Notes: generated by a model from the letters alone, not told the origin. DNA of 15,062 nucleotides from Armatimonadota bacterium (GCA_016198805.1 JACQHU010000077.1:1-15062), one strand, 5' to 3'; positions 1 to 7,865 are shown, numbered from the stretch's first letter. Numbers and translations are program-made.

Positions 1-2
1 AT

Positions 3-2618
3 GCCGCGGCCTGCAGCGCGTTCTTCGCCAGCCTGCTGAGCGTCGACTTGAAATACGCGAATCTCGGAGCGGTCGACCTGGACGGGAACGTCTTTTGCAC
101 CGGCATCCCGATGACCAGTCCGGTCAACGTCGCCGACCGCGCCTATTTCCAACGCGCAATCCGGACACAGCGATTTGCCATTGGGGACTATCAGGTGGGT
201 CGCCTCACCGGCAGGCCTACGGTCAACGTGGCCCATCCCGTGCTCGACCCTGCGGGCCAGGTCAGGGTCGTGCTGTTCGCGGCGCTGGATCTGGCCTGGC
301 TCAACCGGCTGGCCGCCCAGGTAAAGCTCCCCGACGGGGGGGTCCTTACCGTCGTTGATCATTCAGGCACGATTCTGGCCCGCCACCCCGACTCTGAGCA
401 GTGGGTCGGGCGGTCGGTCACCGATGCTCCGATCGTCAAAGCCATTCTGGCCCTGCGCCACGAAGGGACCGCCGAGGCCGTGGGCGTGGATGGCGTGCGG
501 CGCCTGTATGCCTTCACCTCACTGGGCGCCCCCTCGGTTGAGGGTCGCGCATACGTCAGCGTAGGTATTCCGACGGCCGTGGTCTTCGCCGGCGCCAACG
601 CCCTCATGACCAGGCTGCTGGTGGGCTACCTGCTGATTGCCCTCCTGGCGTTTGCCGCCGCCTGGGCCGGCGCGGACCGCTTCGTCCTGCGCCGGGTGGA
701 TGCGCTGGTTGGCGCCACTCGCCGGCTGAGCAGTGGCGATCTCAGCGCGCGCGCAGAGTTGAGCGGGGGACGGGATGAACTTGCCGAACTGGCGCAGGCC
801 TTTGATGCGATGGCCGCGAGCCTCCAGGCCCGGCAGGCCGAGACCGAACAGGCCTTAGACCGAGCGCGCAGGTACGCCGACCGCCTGCGCACGCTGCACG
901 AGATCGACCAGGCCATCCTGAGGGCGGAATCTGCCGAGGCCATCGCCGAGGCGGCGCTGCGCCACATTCGGCGCCTGGTACCCTGCAAGCGGGCGAGCGT
1001 CGCGGTATTCGACTTCGCACGGGGCGAGGCGATGGTATTCGCCTCCAGCGTGGACGGCGAGACGGCCTTGCAGACGGGTGCACGCCTGACGCTGGACGCG
1101 TTCGGGATTCCCGAGGAGTTCAGTCGTCAGCAGGCGCAGATCGTCGATGACCTTCAGACGTTCACAAATCCGCCGGCCTCGGCCCAGGTTGTAATGGCTG
1201 AGGGGATCCGATCATTCATGAAAGTTCCCGTTAGGGCTCACGGCGCGTTGATCGGTTCCCTGAATGTGGGAGACGAAGATCCTGGCTCCTTCACCCCCGA
1301 GCATGTGGAGATCGCACGCGAGTTGGCCGACCAGCTCGCCGTTGCCCTCCAGGATGCACGCATGCACCAAGCCCTGCAGGAATACGCCGCTGACCTCGAG
1401 CGCCGCGTCGCCGAGCGCACCGCCGAGCTGCACGAGGCCAAAACGACCGCCGACCGGGCCAATCAGGCCAAAAGCGAGTTTCTCTCGCGCATGAGCCACG
1501 AACTGCGCACCCCGCTGAACGCCATCCTGGGGTTCGGCCAACTCCTGGAGATGGACAGCCCGAACTCCGACCAGCAGGAGAGCGTGGAGCAGATCCTCAA
1601 GGCCGGGCGGCACCTGCTGGACCTCATCAACGAGGTGCTGGACATCGCCCGCATCGAGGCCGGCCGCATGACCCTCTCGCTCGAGCCGGTCCGTGTGGGT
1701 GAGGTCGTGAGGGATGTCATGGACCTGGTCCGGCCCCTGGCGGCCGCTTCGGCCTGCCGGTGCCGAGTCGACATCCGGGTCCCCGAGGACCGGTATGTCA
1801 TGGCCGACCGGCAGCGGCTGAAGCAGGTGCTCCTGAACCTGTGTTCCAACGCGGTCAAGTACAACCGCGAAGGCGGAGCGATCACAGTCACGTGCGAGGA
1901 GACCCCGGGGAACCGCATCCGCATCAACGTGGCCGATACCGGCCCGGGCATCCCTCCTGAGAAGATACAGGGTCTCTTCACTCCCTTCGCCCGCCTGGGC
2001 GCCGAGCAGACCGACATCGAAGGGACCGGGCTCGGCCTGGCCCTCTCCAAGCGGCTGACAGAAGCCATGGAAGGAACGATCGGGGTCGAGAGTACGGTGG
2101 GACAGGGCAGCACGTTCTGGGTGGAACTGCCGCCCGCCGAGGCGCCGGTCGAGCTGGCGGAGCGCGCGGAGCGAACAGGCGACGGAGCGGCGTCGGCCGC
2201 GGGCGAGGCCAACGGCGAGGTCCGGAGCATCCTCTACATCTACATCGAGGACAACCTTTCGAACGTCCACCTGATGGAGCGTCTGCTGGCGCATCGTCCC
2301 GGCGTGCGACTCCTGACGGCCATGCAGGGACGGCTGGGCCTGGACCTGGCCCGCAGGCACCGGCCCGACCTGATCCTGCTCGACCTCAACCTGCCGGACG
2401 TGTCCGGCAACGATGTCCTGCGGCGCCTCCAGAAAGATCCCGACACCCGCTCAATCCCGGTGGTCGTCATCACCGCCGATGCGACGCGGGGCCAGGTCGA
2501 CCGGCTGCGCGCGATGGGGGCGCGGGGCTACCTGACCAAGCCGTTCGATGTCAAAGCGCTCCTGCCGGTGCTGGATGGGACCCTGCGGGACGGGACGGTG
2601 CGGGACCCCGCGGAATGA
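3..2618 (+). CDS. Hybrid sensor histidine kinase (Cache-HAMP-GAF-HisKA-HATPase-REC), 5' partial
   Basis: Membrane sensor kinase that would autophosphorylate on histidine and pass phosphate to its own receiver and/or the next gene's product. The reading frame is open to the left edge: codons at 3-47 align with the Cache region of the paralogue at 8408, so TTG at 48 is not the true start and roughly 80-85 codons are missing. Numbering from 48, I see the remainder of a periplasmic Cache domain (to about 180), one membrane segment (about 187-208; the first must lie upstream), HAMP (210-265), GAF (280-436) and a coiled coil (440-475). HisKA follows with the SHELRTP box (H484), then HATPase with the N box (N597/N601), DTGPG at 630-634 and GTGLGL at 659-664. 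The C-terminal REC domain spans 727-845, with E734/D735, phosphoacceptor D779, T809 and K831. The REC start reads YIYIED, apparently a small duplication of the usual YIED. The stop overlaps the next start (ATGA, 2615-2618), implying translational coupling to the HD-GYP gene. The stimulus is unknown. Confidence 0.93.
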   Translation, partial: AAACSAFFASLLSVDLKYANLGAVDLDGNVFCTGIPMTSPVNVADRAYFQRAIRTQRFAIGDYQVGRLTGRPTVNVAHPVLDPAGQVRVVLFAALDLAWLNRLAAQVKLPDGGVLTVVDHSGTILARHPDSEQWVGRSVTDAPIVKAILALRHEGTAEAVGVDGVRRLYAFTSLGAPSVEGRAYVSVGIPTAVVFAGANALMTRLLVGYLLIALLAFAAAWAGADRFVLRRVDALVGATRRLSSGDLSARAELSGGRDELAELAQAFDAMAASLQARQAETEQALDRARRYADRLRTLHEIDQAILRAESAEAIAEAALRHIRRLVPCKRASVAVFDFARGEAMVFASSVDGETALQTGARLTLDAFGIPEEFSRQQAQIVDDLQTFTNPPASAQVVMAEGIRSFMKVPVRAHGALIGSLNVGDEDPGSFTPEHVEIARELADQLAVALQDARMHQALQEYAADLERRVAERTAELHEAKTTADRANQAKSEFLSRMSHELRTPLNAILGFGQLLEMDSPNSDQQESVEQILKAGRHLLDLINEVLDIARIEAGRMTLSLEPVRVGEVVRDVMDLVRPLAAASACRCRVDIRVPEDRYVMADRQRLKQVLLNLCSNAVKYNREGGAITVTCEETPGNRIRINVADTGPGIPPEKIQGLFTPFARLGAEQTDIEGTGLGLALSKRLTEAMEGTIGVESTVGQGSTFWVELPPAEAPVELAERAERTGDGAASAAGEANGEVRSILYIYIEDNLSNVHLMERLLAHRPGVRLLTAMQGRLGLDLARRHRPDLILLDLNLPDVSGNDVLRRLQKDPDTRSIPVVVITADATRGQVDRLRAMGARGYLTKPFDVKALLPVLDGTLRDGTVRDPAE

Positions 2619-3727
2619 CCATGGATGAGGATACGCTGAAGCACGCCCGGGTCCTGATCGTCGACGACCAGGATGCGAACCTCCGCCTCCTGGAACGGAT
2701 CCTCACGCAGGCAGGCTACACGGGCGTCAGGGGCACTACCGACCCGCGGAAGGCGGCGCCGCTCTTTGCGGACTACAGGCCGGACCTGATCCTGCTCGAC
2801 CTCCATATGCCGCACCTTGATGGATTTGCCATCATGGATCAGCTACGGCCGCTGACCGCCGGTGGTGCGTACCTGCCGATCCTGATCCTGACCGCCGACA
2901 TCACCCAGGAGGCCAGGCAGCGCGCCCTCTCCATGGGGGCCAAGGACTTCCTCACCAAGCCGTTCGACCAGACAGAGGTCCTCTTGCGGATCAGGAACCT
3001 GCTCGAGACCCGGCTCCTCCACCTGCAGCTCCAGGATCAGAACCTGCTGCTCGAACACAAGGTGCGCGAGCGCACCCAGGAACTGGAAGACGCCCGGATC
3101 GAGATCCTTGAGCGCCTGGCCAGAGCGGCGGAGTATCGAGACGACCTGACCGGCAAGCATACCCAGCGGGTTGGCGAGATGGCGGCGCGGCTCGCTGCGG
3201 CGCTCGGCCTGCCGGAATCCGAGGTCGAGTTCATACGGCGCGCGGCCCCTCTGCACGACGTGGGCAAGATCGGAATCTCGGATACCATCCTCCTCAAACC
3301 GGGGAAACTGACCGCCAAGGAGTTCGAGGTGATGAAGACCCACACCACGATCGGGGCCACCATCCTCTCCGGCAGCCGCTTTCCCCTCATGCAGAAGGCC
3401 GAGGCCATCGCCCTGATCCACCACGAGCGGTGGGACGGCGCCGGGTATCCACACGGGCTCAAGGGAGACGCGATCCCCATCGAAGGGCGCATCGTGGCCG
3501 TCGCGGACGCATACGATGCCATGACCTCAGACCGGCCGTACCGCAAGGCGCTCTCACCCGAAGAGGCCCGAGAGATCCTGTGGGGCGGCGGGGGGAGTCA
3601 ATGGGACGAGGACGTGGTGGAGGCCTTCGCGTCTCTCACCGTGGTCCAGAAGGGGGTTCGAGATGGCGGCAAAGACGCCCCTGGCGCCGTTCGTCGGCGA
3701 CCGCTCGCCTCGCGTTCTGGTCGCTGA
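2615..3727 (+). CDS. Response regulator with HD-GYP cyclic-di-GMP phosphodiesterase domain
   Basis: Predicted to hydrolyse cyclic-di-GMP in the cytoplasm when its receiver is phosphorylated, probably by the kinase just upstream. The REC domain spans residues 11-130, with D17/D18, phosphoacceptor D62, T93 and K115. A coiled-coil linker (130-170) leads into HD-GYP at about 170-345. The metal-binding HD pair is H214-D215, the HHE triplet is 269-271, and the GYP motif at 277-279 sits in the expected DGAGYP context, so the enzyme looks intact. The ATG overlaps the upstream stop by four bases; ATG at 2621 is an alternative. The last 25 or so residues are basic, low in complexity and overlap the next gene by 65 bp, so the conserved domain ends before the overlap. 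The tail may be non-functional or reflect a frameshift. Family identification is secure; the direct kinase pairing is inferred from gene order. Confidence 0.95.
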   Translation: MTMDEDTLKHARVLIVDDQDANLRLLERILTQAGYTGVRGTTDPRKAAPLFADYRPDLILLDLHMPHLDGFAIMDQLRPLTAGGAYLPILILTADITQEARQRALSMGAKDFLTKPFDQTEVLLRIRNLLETRLLHLQLQDQNLLLEHKVRERTQELEDARIEILERLARAAEYRDDLTGKHTQRVGEMAARLAAALGLPESEVEFIRRAAPLHDVGKIGISDTILLKPGKLTAKEFEVMKTHTTIGATILSGSRFPLMQKAEAIALIHHERWDGAGYPHGLKGDAIPIEGRIVAVADAYDAMTSDRPYRKALSPEEAREILWGGGGSQWDEDVVEAFASLTVVQKGVRDGGKDAPGAVRRRPLASRSGR

Positions 3728-4145
3728 CAACCAGCCGGTGAACCGGGACGTGCTCGCCGCGCACCTGACGCGCTGGGGCTGCACCGTCCAGACCGCGGCC
3801 AGCGGGGCTGAAGCGCTCGACGTGGTGAAATCCTGGCATCCCGATGTCATCCTCCTGGATGTCGTGATGCCCGGCCCGTCGGGGTTCGAGGTCTCGCAGG
3901 CGCTCCAGGCTGATCCGGCGACACGACACATCCCGATCATCTTTCTGACCGCGCTCTCTGACGAGGAGTCCAAGGTGATGGGGTTCGACACCGGGGCGCG
4001 CGACTACATCACGAAACCGTTCAACGCCGCCGATCTGGCCGCCCGCCTGGGGGCCCGGCTCCGCGACAGATATGCGGAAGACGCCCTGAGAGCCGTCCGG
4101 GCCGTGTCCTCACCGGGATCTCCAGGGGATCGGCCAGGCGCGTAG
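3663..4145 (+). CDS. Stand-alone receiver-domain response regulator
   Basis: A CheY-like single-domain protein of 160 residues with no output domain. It likely relays or buffers phosphate from the hybrid kinase of this operon. The REC fold covers about residues 16-135, with phosphoacceptor D66 in the VILLDVVMP strand, T96 and K118. The usual acidic pair after strand 1 reads A21-D22 instead of D-D, so magnesium binding may be weakened. The first 15 residues and the C-terminal 25 (Ala/Arg/Gly/Pro-rich) look unstructured. The ATG at 3663 is preceded by a G-rich stretch (about 3651-3656) that could act as a ribosome binding site. The gene starts 65 bp inside the HD-GYP gene in another frame. It could have been the C-terminal receiver of a longer HD-GYP protein. 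It ends the first operon. Confidence 0.88.
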   Translation: MAAKTPLAPFVGDRSPRVLVADNQPVNRDVLAAHLTRWGCTVQTAASGAEALDVVKSWHPDVILLDVVMPGPSGFEVSQALQADPATRHIPIIFLTALSDEESKVMGFDTGARDYITKPFNAADLAARLGARLRDRYAEDALRAVRAVSSPGSPGDRPGA

Positions 4146-4207
4146 GCCCCTCGGGGGCTGGGATCAGACTCTGGCTGGCGCACCGCCTCCAAGGAGCCGA
4201 AGGTCCT

Positions 4208-5674
4208 TCACGGTTGCTCGCGCCAGGAGATCAGGGTGTTGAAGGCTCCGCCGCTGATCGCGAAGCTCGTCGTATCGAACTGAAACTGCGTATTGCGGTC
4301 AAGCCCCACCGTGCGCGCCTGAACCGCACCGCGGGAGAGGCTCGCCTGATCCAGTTGCACCCTGCCGTTGGGAGCCAGGATGATCCCATTGATGCGCTCC
4401 GTCTGGTGAAACTCGACAGCATAGTCGGTCCCACTGTCGGTGGCGCAGCTCTCGACCACCAGCCGCCCGGGCGCGATGTCGGCGTCGGCGCCGTCGACTC
4501 CGAAGAGGGTTCCCTGGTTGATCTCCATGCGGCCTGCCAGATGAAGAACGACCTTCCCCGGCCCGGTGATCCGCACGCGGCTGCTCTGGCCGACAATCAA
4601 CGTCCGGAAGTGCACCTCCAGGATCTCGCTGGCACTGGTGGTTTCGAAGGTCAACGTAGAATTGGAATTCATGGTCACGTCGCGCAGCACCGTGTTGCCG
4701 CTGGCCGCGCTGATGGTGAGGCTGTTCTGGTTGAGGCGATCGCCGCTGGCGTCTACGGCAGGGGTGCAACTGAAGGCCGGTAGCGTTGGACAGACCCGGC
4801 CGCCAGGGTAGTTGTTCGTGGTGGTGCCGGCCACCTGATTGTACGGACCGCCGCACGACCCGGAGCAACTGACGGTGCCTCCGGCCGTGGCATCCCCCGC
4901 CTGGCCGTTGTAGGCATAGATCCGGGCCAGCGACCCTTCCGTCTGGGGCGGGCCCTTCAGCGAGATGTTCTGGTCGCTGCCAACGTTTCCATAGGTCGCC
5001 GTGTCACGATCCAGAGTCACCCCGTCCACACCGCAGACCGCGAAGGTCAGTGAGGTCATGGAGCCCTGCCGCAGCGTCACCACCACCGTCCGCCGGCCCA
5101 GCGGCGTCGTCTTGTTCGGGACGAATCCGGTCGAGGTGATCACCCTGAGGTCCGGCTGCGGAGCCGCCGCGCATGGACTGGGGGTGGCCGGGACGCTCCC
5201 GTCGGAGCACCGGACGGTGACATCAAAGAGCCCGATTTGACCTGTGGTCGGATGCGTGACCGCGCGGTCAGTCTCGCCCGCATATGCGCTCCCGCCGGTC
5301 CCGTTGATCGTTGCCACGGCGTAGTGAGCCCCTGCCTCGGCCAACGCCAGGGCCTGGACGGCATGCCGGTAGGCGAGGGCCCCCTGAATCTCGCCAAGGA
5401 GGCCGTCCAGAACGGCCACGGTGAGCGCCCCTGCCGCCACGAGAAACAGGAGAACCATGAGGAGAGCGTTACCGCCCTCGCCGCCTCGCCCCCGGCGTCG
5501 CGGTATCAGAGTGTGCGCCCGTCGGAGTGATGCCGCGTGGCCTCCGGAAGCCCCGGGGCGTGAGCCGGCGCCCCGGCAGGTTCGTCCTCCCGGCGGGTCT
5601 CCTCGCCGGTTTGGGCCGCCGACTGTAAAGTTTCCGGCCGCGGCGATACCGCTGGCGGTTGGCAACCACGGCAT
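4208..5674 (-). CDS. PilX-like pilus-associated protein with beta-solenoid-like C-terminus
   Basis: Probably a surface or pilus-tip protein of the type IV pilus system; adhesion is a guess. It has a short Arg/Gly-rich leader, then one hydrophobic helix encoded around 5467-5402 (NALLMVLLFLVAAGALTV). An Ala-rich amphipathic helix of the kind seen in PilX N-terminal domains follows. The middle part is Cys- and Gly-rich (several C-x-n-C pairs, possibly disulfides). The last 170 or so residues are Thr/Ser/Asn-rich with repeated short strands and the phrase NGIILAPNGRVQLDQ, resembling the conserved tail of PilX-like proteins (DUF7305 type) and a bactofilin-like solenoid. The usual prepilin Glu5 is absent. 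The start is unresolved: the frame is open to GTG 5686, ATG 5674 has no good ribosome site, and the 50 residues before the leader look non-coding. The true start may be a rare codon near 5509. The gene is convergent with the operon ending at 4145. Confidence 0.75.
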   Translation of the reverse strand: MPWLPTASGIAAAGNFTVGGPNRRGDPPGGRTCRGAGSRPGASGGHAASLRRAHTLIPRRRGRGGEGGNALLMVLLFLVAAGALTVAVLDGLLGEIQGALAYRHAVQALALAEAGAHYAVATINGTGGSAYAGETDRAVTHPTTGQIGLFDVTVRCSDGSVPATPSPCAAAPQPDLRVITSTGFVPNKTTPLGRRTVVVTLRQGSMTSLTFAVCGVDGVTLDRDTATYGNVGSDQNISLKGPPQTEGSLARIYAYNGQAGDATAGGTVSCSGSCGGPYNQVAGTTTNNYPGGRVCPTLPAFSCTPAVDASGDRLNQNSLTISAASGNTVLRDVTMNSNSTLTFETTSASEILEVHFRTLIVGQSSRVRITGPGKVVLHLAGRMEINQGTLFGVDGADADIAPGRLVVESCATDSGTDYAVEFHQTERINGIILAPNGRVQLDQASLSRGAVQARTVGLDRNTQFQFDTTSFAISGGAFNTLISWREQP

Positions 5675-5687
5675 CCTGTGATACACT
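5659..5687 (+). promoter_or_regulatory. Sigma70-type promoter for the riboswitch transcript
   Basis: A -35 box TTGGCA (5659-5664, 5 of 6 to consensus) and a -10 box TACACT (5682-5687, 4 of 6) are separated by exactly 17 bp. A transcript would start near 5694, about 55 nt upstream of the riboswitch aptamer. The position fits the RNA element well. The site overlaps the possible upstream starts of the divergent pilus gene, which argues that gene really begins further inside. Confidence 0.6.
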
Positions 5688-5724
5688 TTATGAGGCTTCG
5701 GTAAGAGAAGGCCAGAGCAATCTG

Positions 5725-5740
5725 CCCCCTCGATCGGGGG
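5725..5740 (+). other. Small GC hairpin upstream of the riboswitch
   Basis: Five C (5725-5729) face five G (5736-5740) around a six-base loop. It lies in the predicted 5' leader between the promoter and the aptamer. It may shield the 5' end of the transcript or help the aptamer fold independently; no specific function can be assigned. Confidence 0.45.
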
Positions 5741-5748
5741 TAGTGATT

Positions 5749-5829
5749 GGTCCGCAATCGAAAGGGCAAACCCGTCGCGAGGCGGGGGCGCAAAGTACCG
5801 GGGCTCATGAAGCCAGCCGGGCTGCCGAA
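5749..5829 (+). promoter_or_regulatory. Cyclic-di-GMP-I (GEMM-I) riboswitch aptamer
   Basis: The conserved core is present in order. GGGCAAACC (5764-5772) opens the ligand pocket. A six-base-pair stem with a GCGA (GNRA) tetraloop (loop 5777-5780) follows. Next come GGCGCAAAG (5787-5795), a second arm GGCT/AGCC (5802-5805/5811-5814) holding the tetraloop-receptor side, and the terminal GGGCTGCCG (5819-5827). The closing stem can form between GGTCCGC (5749-5755) and GCTGCC (5821-5826) with one bulge and one mismatch. The base equivalent to Vc2 G20 (about 5765) is G, which in this family goes with cyclic-di-GMP rather than cGAMP specificity. It lies between a promoter and an intrinsic terminator upstream of the TPR/XRE gene, so control by transcription termination is likely. 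Whether the ligand turns the gene on or off cannot be read directly. Confidence 0.92.
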
Positions 5830-5854
5830 GGCGGAGCGTCCGGTGTGCAGCAAG

Positions 5855-5894
5855 ATCGCTCGCCGCGCTTCCCGCGGCGAGCGATTTGTTTTGT
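5855..5894 (+). terminator. Intrinsic terminator, riboswitch expression platform
   Basis: A perfect 13-bp GC-rich stem (5855-5867 with 5873-5885) around a 5-base loop is followed by TTGTTTTGT (5886-5894). It lies 25 bp past the aptamer and just ahead of the TPR/XRE gene's ribosome site. GCGGAGCG (5831-5838) can pair imperfectly with the left arm (about 5857-5866), a candidate antiterminator. Confidence 0.88.
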
Positions 5895-5900
5895 AGGTGG
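5895..5900 (+). promoter_or_regulatory. Ribosome binding site for the TPR/XRE gene
   Basis: AGGTGG lies 5 bases before ATG 5906. The in-frame GTG at 5897 falls inside this site and so is unlikely to be the start. Confidence 0.65.
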
Positions 5901-5905
5901 CGGCA

Positions 5906-7810
5906 ATGAGCATCAGCCTGCCCGTCGACGCTGCGCAGCTACTGCGCTGTGCAGCGGGCTATCAGGAGGCCGGAAGGGATCACCAGGCCCTTCCGTTGCT
6001 GATCCGGGCCGCGGCGGGCCTGGCGCCGGTCGACCCGCGCCGGGCTGCTGAGGTGTGGCGGCAGGCCGGCCGTTGCGCGGCAGCCGTCTTCGAGCACGAC
6101 ACGGCCATTGACTGTATCCGCAGGGCTATCGCCCTGCTGGCGCCGCCTGTAGGGGATGAAGGACAGCTGGCGCAACTCCATGGCGCCCTGGCCGGGATAT
6201 GCTGCGAAGCTTCCCGACTGCGCGAGGCCGAGGCGGCCGCGCGCCAAGCGCTGCGTCTCGCCGAGGCCGCGAGAGACCTTCCGACGGCTGCCACGGCACT
6301 CTCTACCCTTGGCCTGGCTGCCCGGTATCGGGGCGAGGCGGAGGAGGCCCTCCGCTGCTTCATCCGGGCGCGCCGTCTCTATCGCCTCGCGCGGCGGGCG
6401 CTGCCAGCGGCCGACGCGCTGTACCACGCGGCACAGGTGTGGTTGGATCTGGGCAATCTGCTGCGCGCAGAGGCGCCTCTACACCGGGCACGCGCGGAAC
6501 GGGAGGCCCTGCGAGAATACACGGGGCGTATCGACATTGAGCTCGCCCGCCTGCAGCTGCGGCGGGGAGACGTAAGCGGCGCCCTGGGGCGCCTCCGCCG
6601 GGTTCTCGATTCCCCCGAGGTACGGGAAAACCCGGCCACCCACGTCCAGGCGCTGACGGTCGCAGCGGAAGCCGCCGGTCAGCAATCTCTGCGCGCGGGC
6701 CTGGACATGGCTGAGTTAGCGCTGGACCTGGCACAGAGTCTGGGGCGGCCTCTCGTGTTGGCGGACTTGCTGCCCGTCCTGATCCGCCTCCGCCGGCTGG
6801 CTGGCCAACCGCTGCGTGACGGAGAGCGCGGGTTGCTGCGGCTGATGGCAGAGGAAGTGGAGGATCTGGCGAAGCTGCCTCCCGTGGAGACGCAGGAGAC
6901 GGAGATAGGACAATCCGACGGAGCTCCGCAAGACGTTCATCGCACAGTCCCGACAGGCAGCGGCAGCCAGGGAAATCGAGAGGCCCGCATTTCGACATAT
7001 CGACTGGTGGACGATCCGCTCCTGGCTCCCACAGGCCAGGACATCCGGGCGCTGCGGCTGGCGTTAGGCTGGACCCAGGAGCAGCTAGCCGAGCGAGCAG
7101 GTTTCGAGGTGACCACTGTCAAGAGAGCGGAGCGTGGAGCCAGAGTCCCAGAGCGCACCATGCGCACGTTGGCCAGGGCGATGGGGGCCGAGCCCACGGC
7201 CGCCGCACGTACCGCCGCCCGGTACTGGCGGCACATCGGACGAGCGTATGAAGCCCTGGGCGAGTTCCATGAAGCTCGATCGGCATATGCTCGTGCGGCA
7301 ACCACCAGCAGCGAGGAGGGCGACCTTGTAGGCGAGGCGCTCGCTGAAGTGCAGATAGCGCACCTCGATCTTCAAGAAGGTCAGGACGGAGGTGTCGTTG
7401 GAAGGCTCCTGCGCTGCCGCAAGATCCTGGAGAACCTCGGAGAGGCGGTGGCATGCCGGCAGGTGGATCGGTTGTTGGCAGAATCGCAGATCATTGCGGG
7501 CAGAGCAGCGCTCGCGGTTCCGCAGTTGCGGCGGCTGCTGTCCGTGCCAGGAATGAGCGCTGAGGATCGAGCGGAGTTGCTGGACGTGCTGGCCCGGGCG
7601 TACCGCGCCGCCGGTCGACCCGCCGATGCGGAGAAGGTGCGCCAGGAAGCCGCGGCGTTGCAGGTCGGCCGGGCTCAGCAGGCGTATGAGCGGGTCCGGC
7701 AGTACGCCGAGGAGGCCGAGCGACTCTACCGGGATGGACGAAAGGTCGAAGCGGCCTATTTGGCAGAGGCGGCAGCCCAGTGGTCGTTGGTCACGCGAAC
7801 GCTTGACTGA
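5906..7810 (+). CDS. TPR-rich protein with central XRE-type helix-turn-helix
   Basis: A 634-residue, probably cytoplasmic protein without signal peptide or membrane segments. Residues about 12-310 are Ala/Leu/Arg-rich helical repeats of TPR type, including clear copies near residues 92-125 and 127-160. An acidic, Gln/Ser-rich linker (about 320-360) leads to an XRE/Cro helix-turn-helix at about 378-427 (LGWTQEQLAERAGFEVTTVKR inside it). A second block of TPR-like repeats runs from about 440 to 625. Known TPR/HTH regulators such as the RRNPP group place the HTH at the N-terminus, so the central position is unusual. It is likely a DNA-binding regulator whose TPR arms bind partners or peptides, but no target is evident. 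Expression should depend on cyclic-di-GMP through the upstream riboswitch and terminator. It appears to be monocistronic, with a 600-bp leader before the next gene. Confidence 0.88.
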   Translation: MSISLPVDAAQLLRCAAGYQEAGRDHQALPLLIRAAAGLAPVDPRRAAEVWRQAGRCAAAVFEHDTAIDCIRRAIALLAPPVGDEGQLAQLHGALAGICCEASRLREAEAAARQALRLAEAARDLPTAATALSTLGLAARYRGEAEEALRCFIRARRLYRLARRALPAADALYHAAQVWLDLGNLLRAEAPLHRARAEREALREYTGRIDIELARLQLRRGDVSGALGRLRRVLDSPEVRENPATHVQALTVAAEAAGQQSLRAGLDMAELALDLAQSLGRPLVLADLLPVLIRLRRLAGQPLRDGERGLLRLMAEEVEDLAKLPPVETQETEIGQSDGAPQDVHRTVPTGSGSQGNREARISTYRLVDDPLLAPTGQDIRALRLALGWTQEQLAERAGFEVTTVKRAERGARVPERTMRTLARAMGAEPTAAARTAARYWRHIGRAYEALGEFHEARSAYARAATTSSEEGDLVGEALAEVQIAHLDLQEGQDGGVVGRLLRCRKILENLGEAVACRQVDRLLAESQIIAGRAALAVPQLRRLLSVPGMSAEDRAELLDVLARAYRAAGRPADAEKVRQEAAALQVGRAQQAYERVRQYAEEAERLYRDGRKVEAAYLAEAAAQWSLVTRTLD

Positions 7811-7865
7811 TCAGGGAACAGACCCGGCACGTCTCTCCTCGCTTCACGTCTGCGCTCCTCTGCGT

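Noticed and set aside
48..50. TTG as the start of the first kinase
   Set aside because: Codons 3-47 are in frame and match the paralogue's Cache domain, so the gene continues past the left edge.
1212..2360. Long open frame on the minus strand inside the first kinase gene
   Set aside because: Antisense to highly conserved HisKA, HATPase and REC motifs; its product is compositionally odd and shows no domain. It is a GC-driven shadow.
4146..4158. Terminator between the first operon and the convergent PilX-like gene
   Set aside because: The CCC/GGG hairpin is short with a tight loop and has no T run on either strand.
5657..5674. Sigma54 promoter ahead of the riboswitch
   Set aside because: TGGCA is present but no GC lies at the required spacing; the -35/-10 pair with a 17-bp spacer fits better.
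5897..5899. GTG start for the TPR/XRE gene
   Set aside because: It lies within the AGGTGG ribosome site that is well spaced for ATG 5906.
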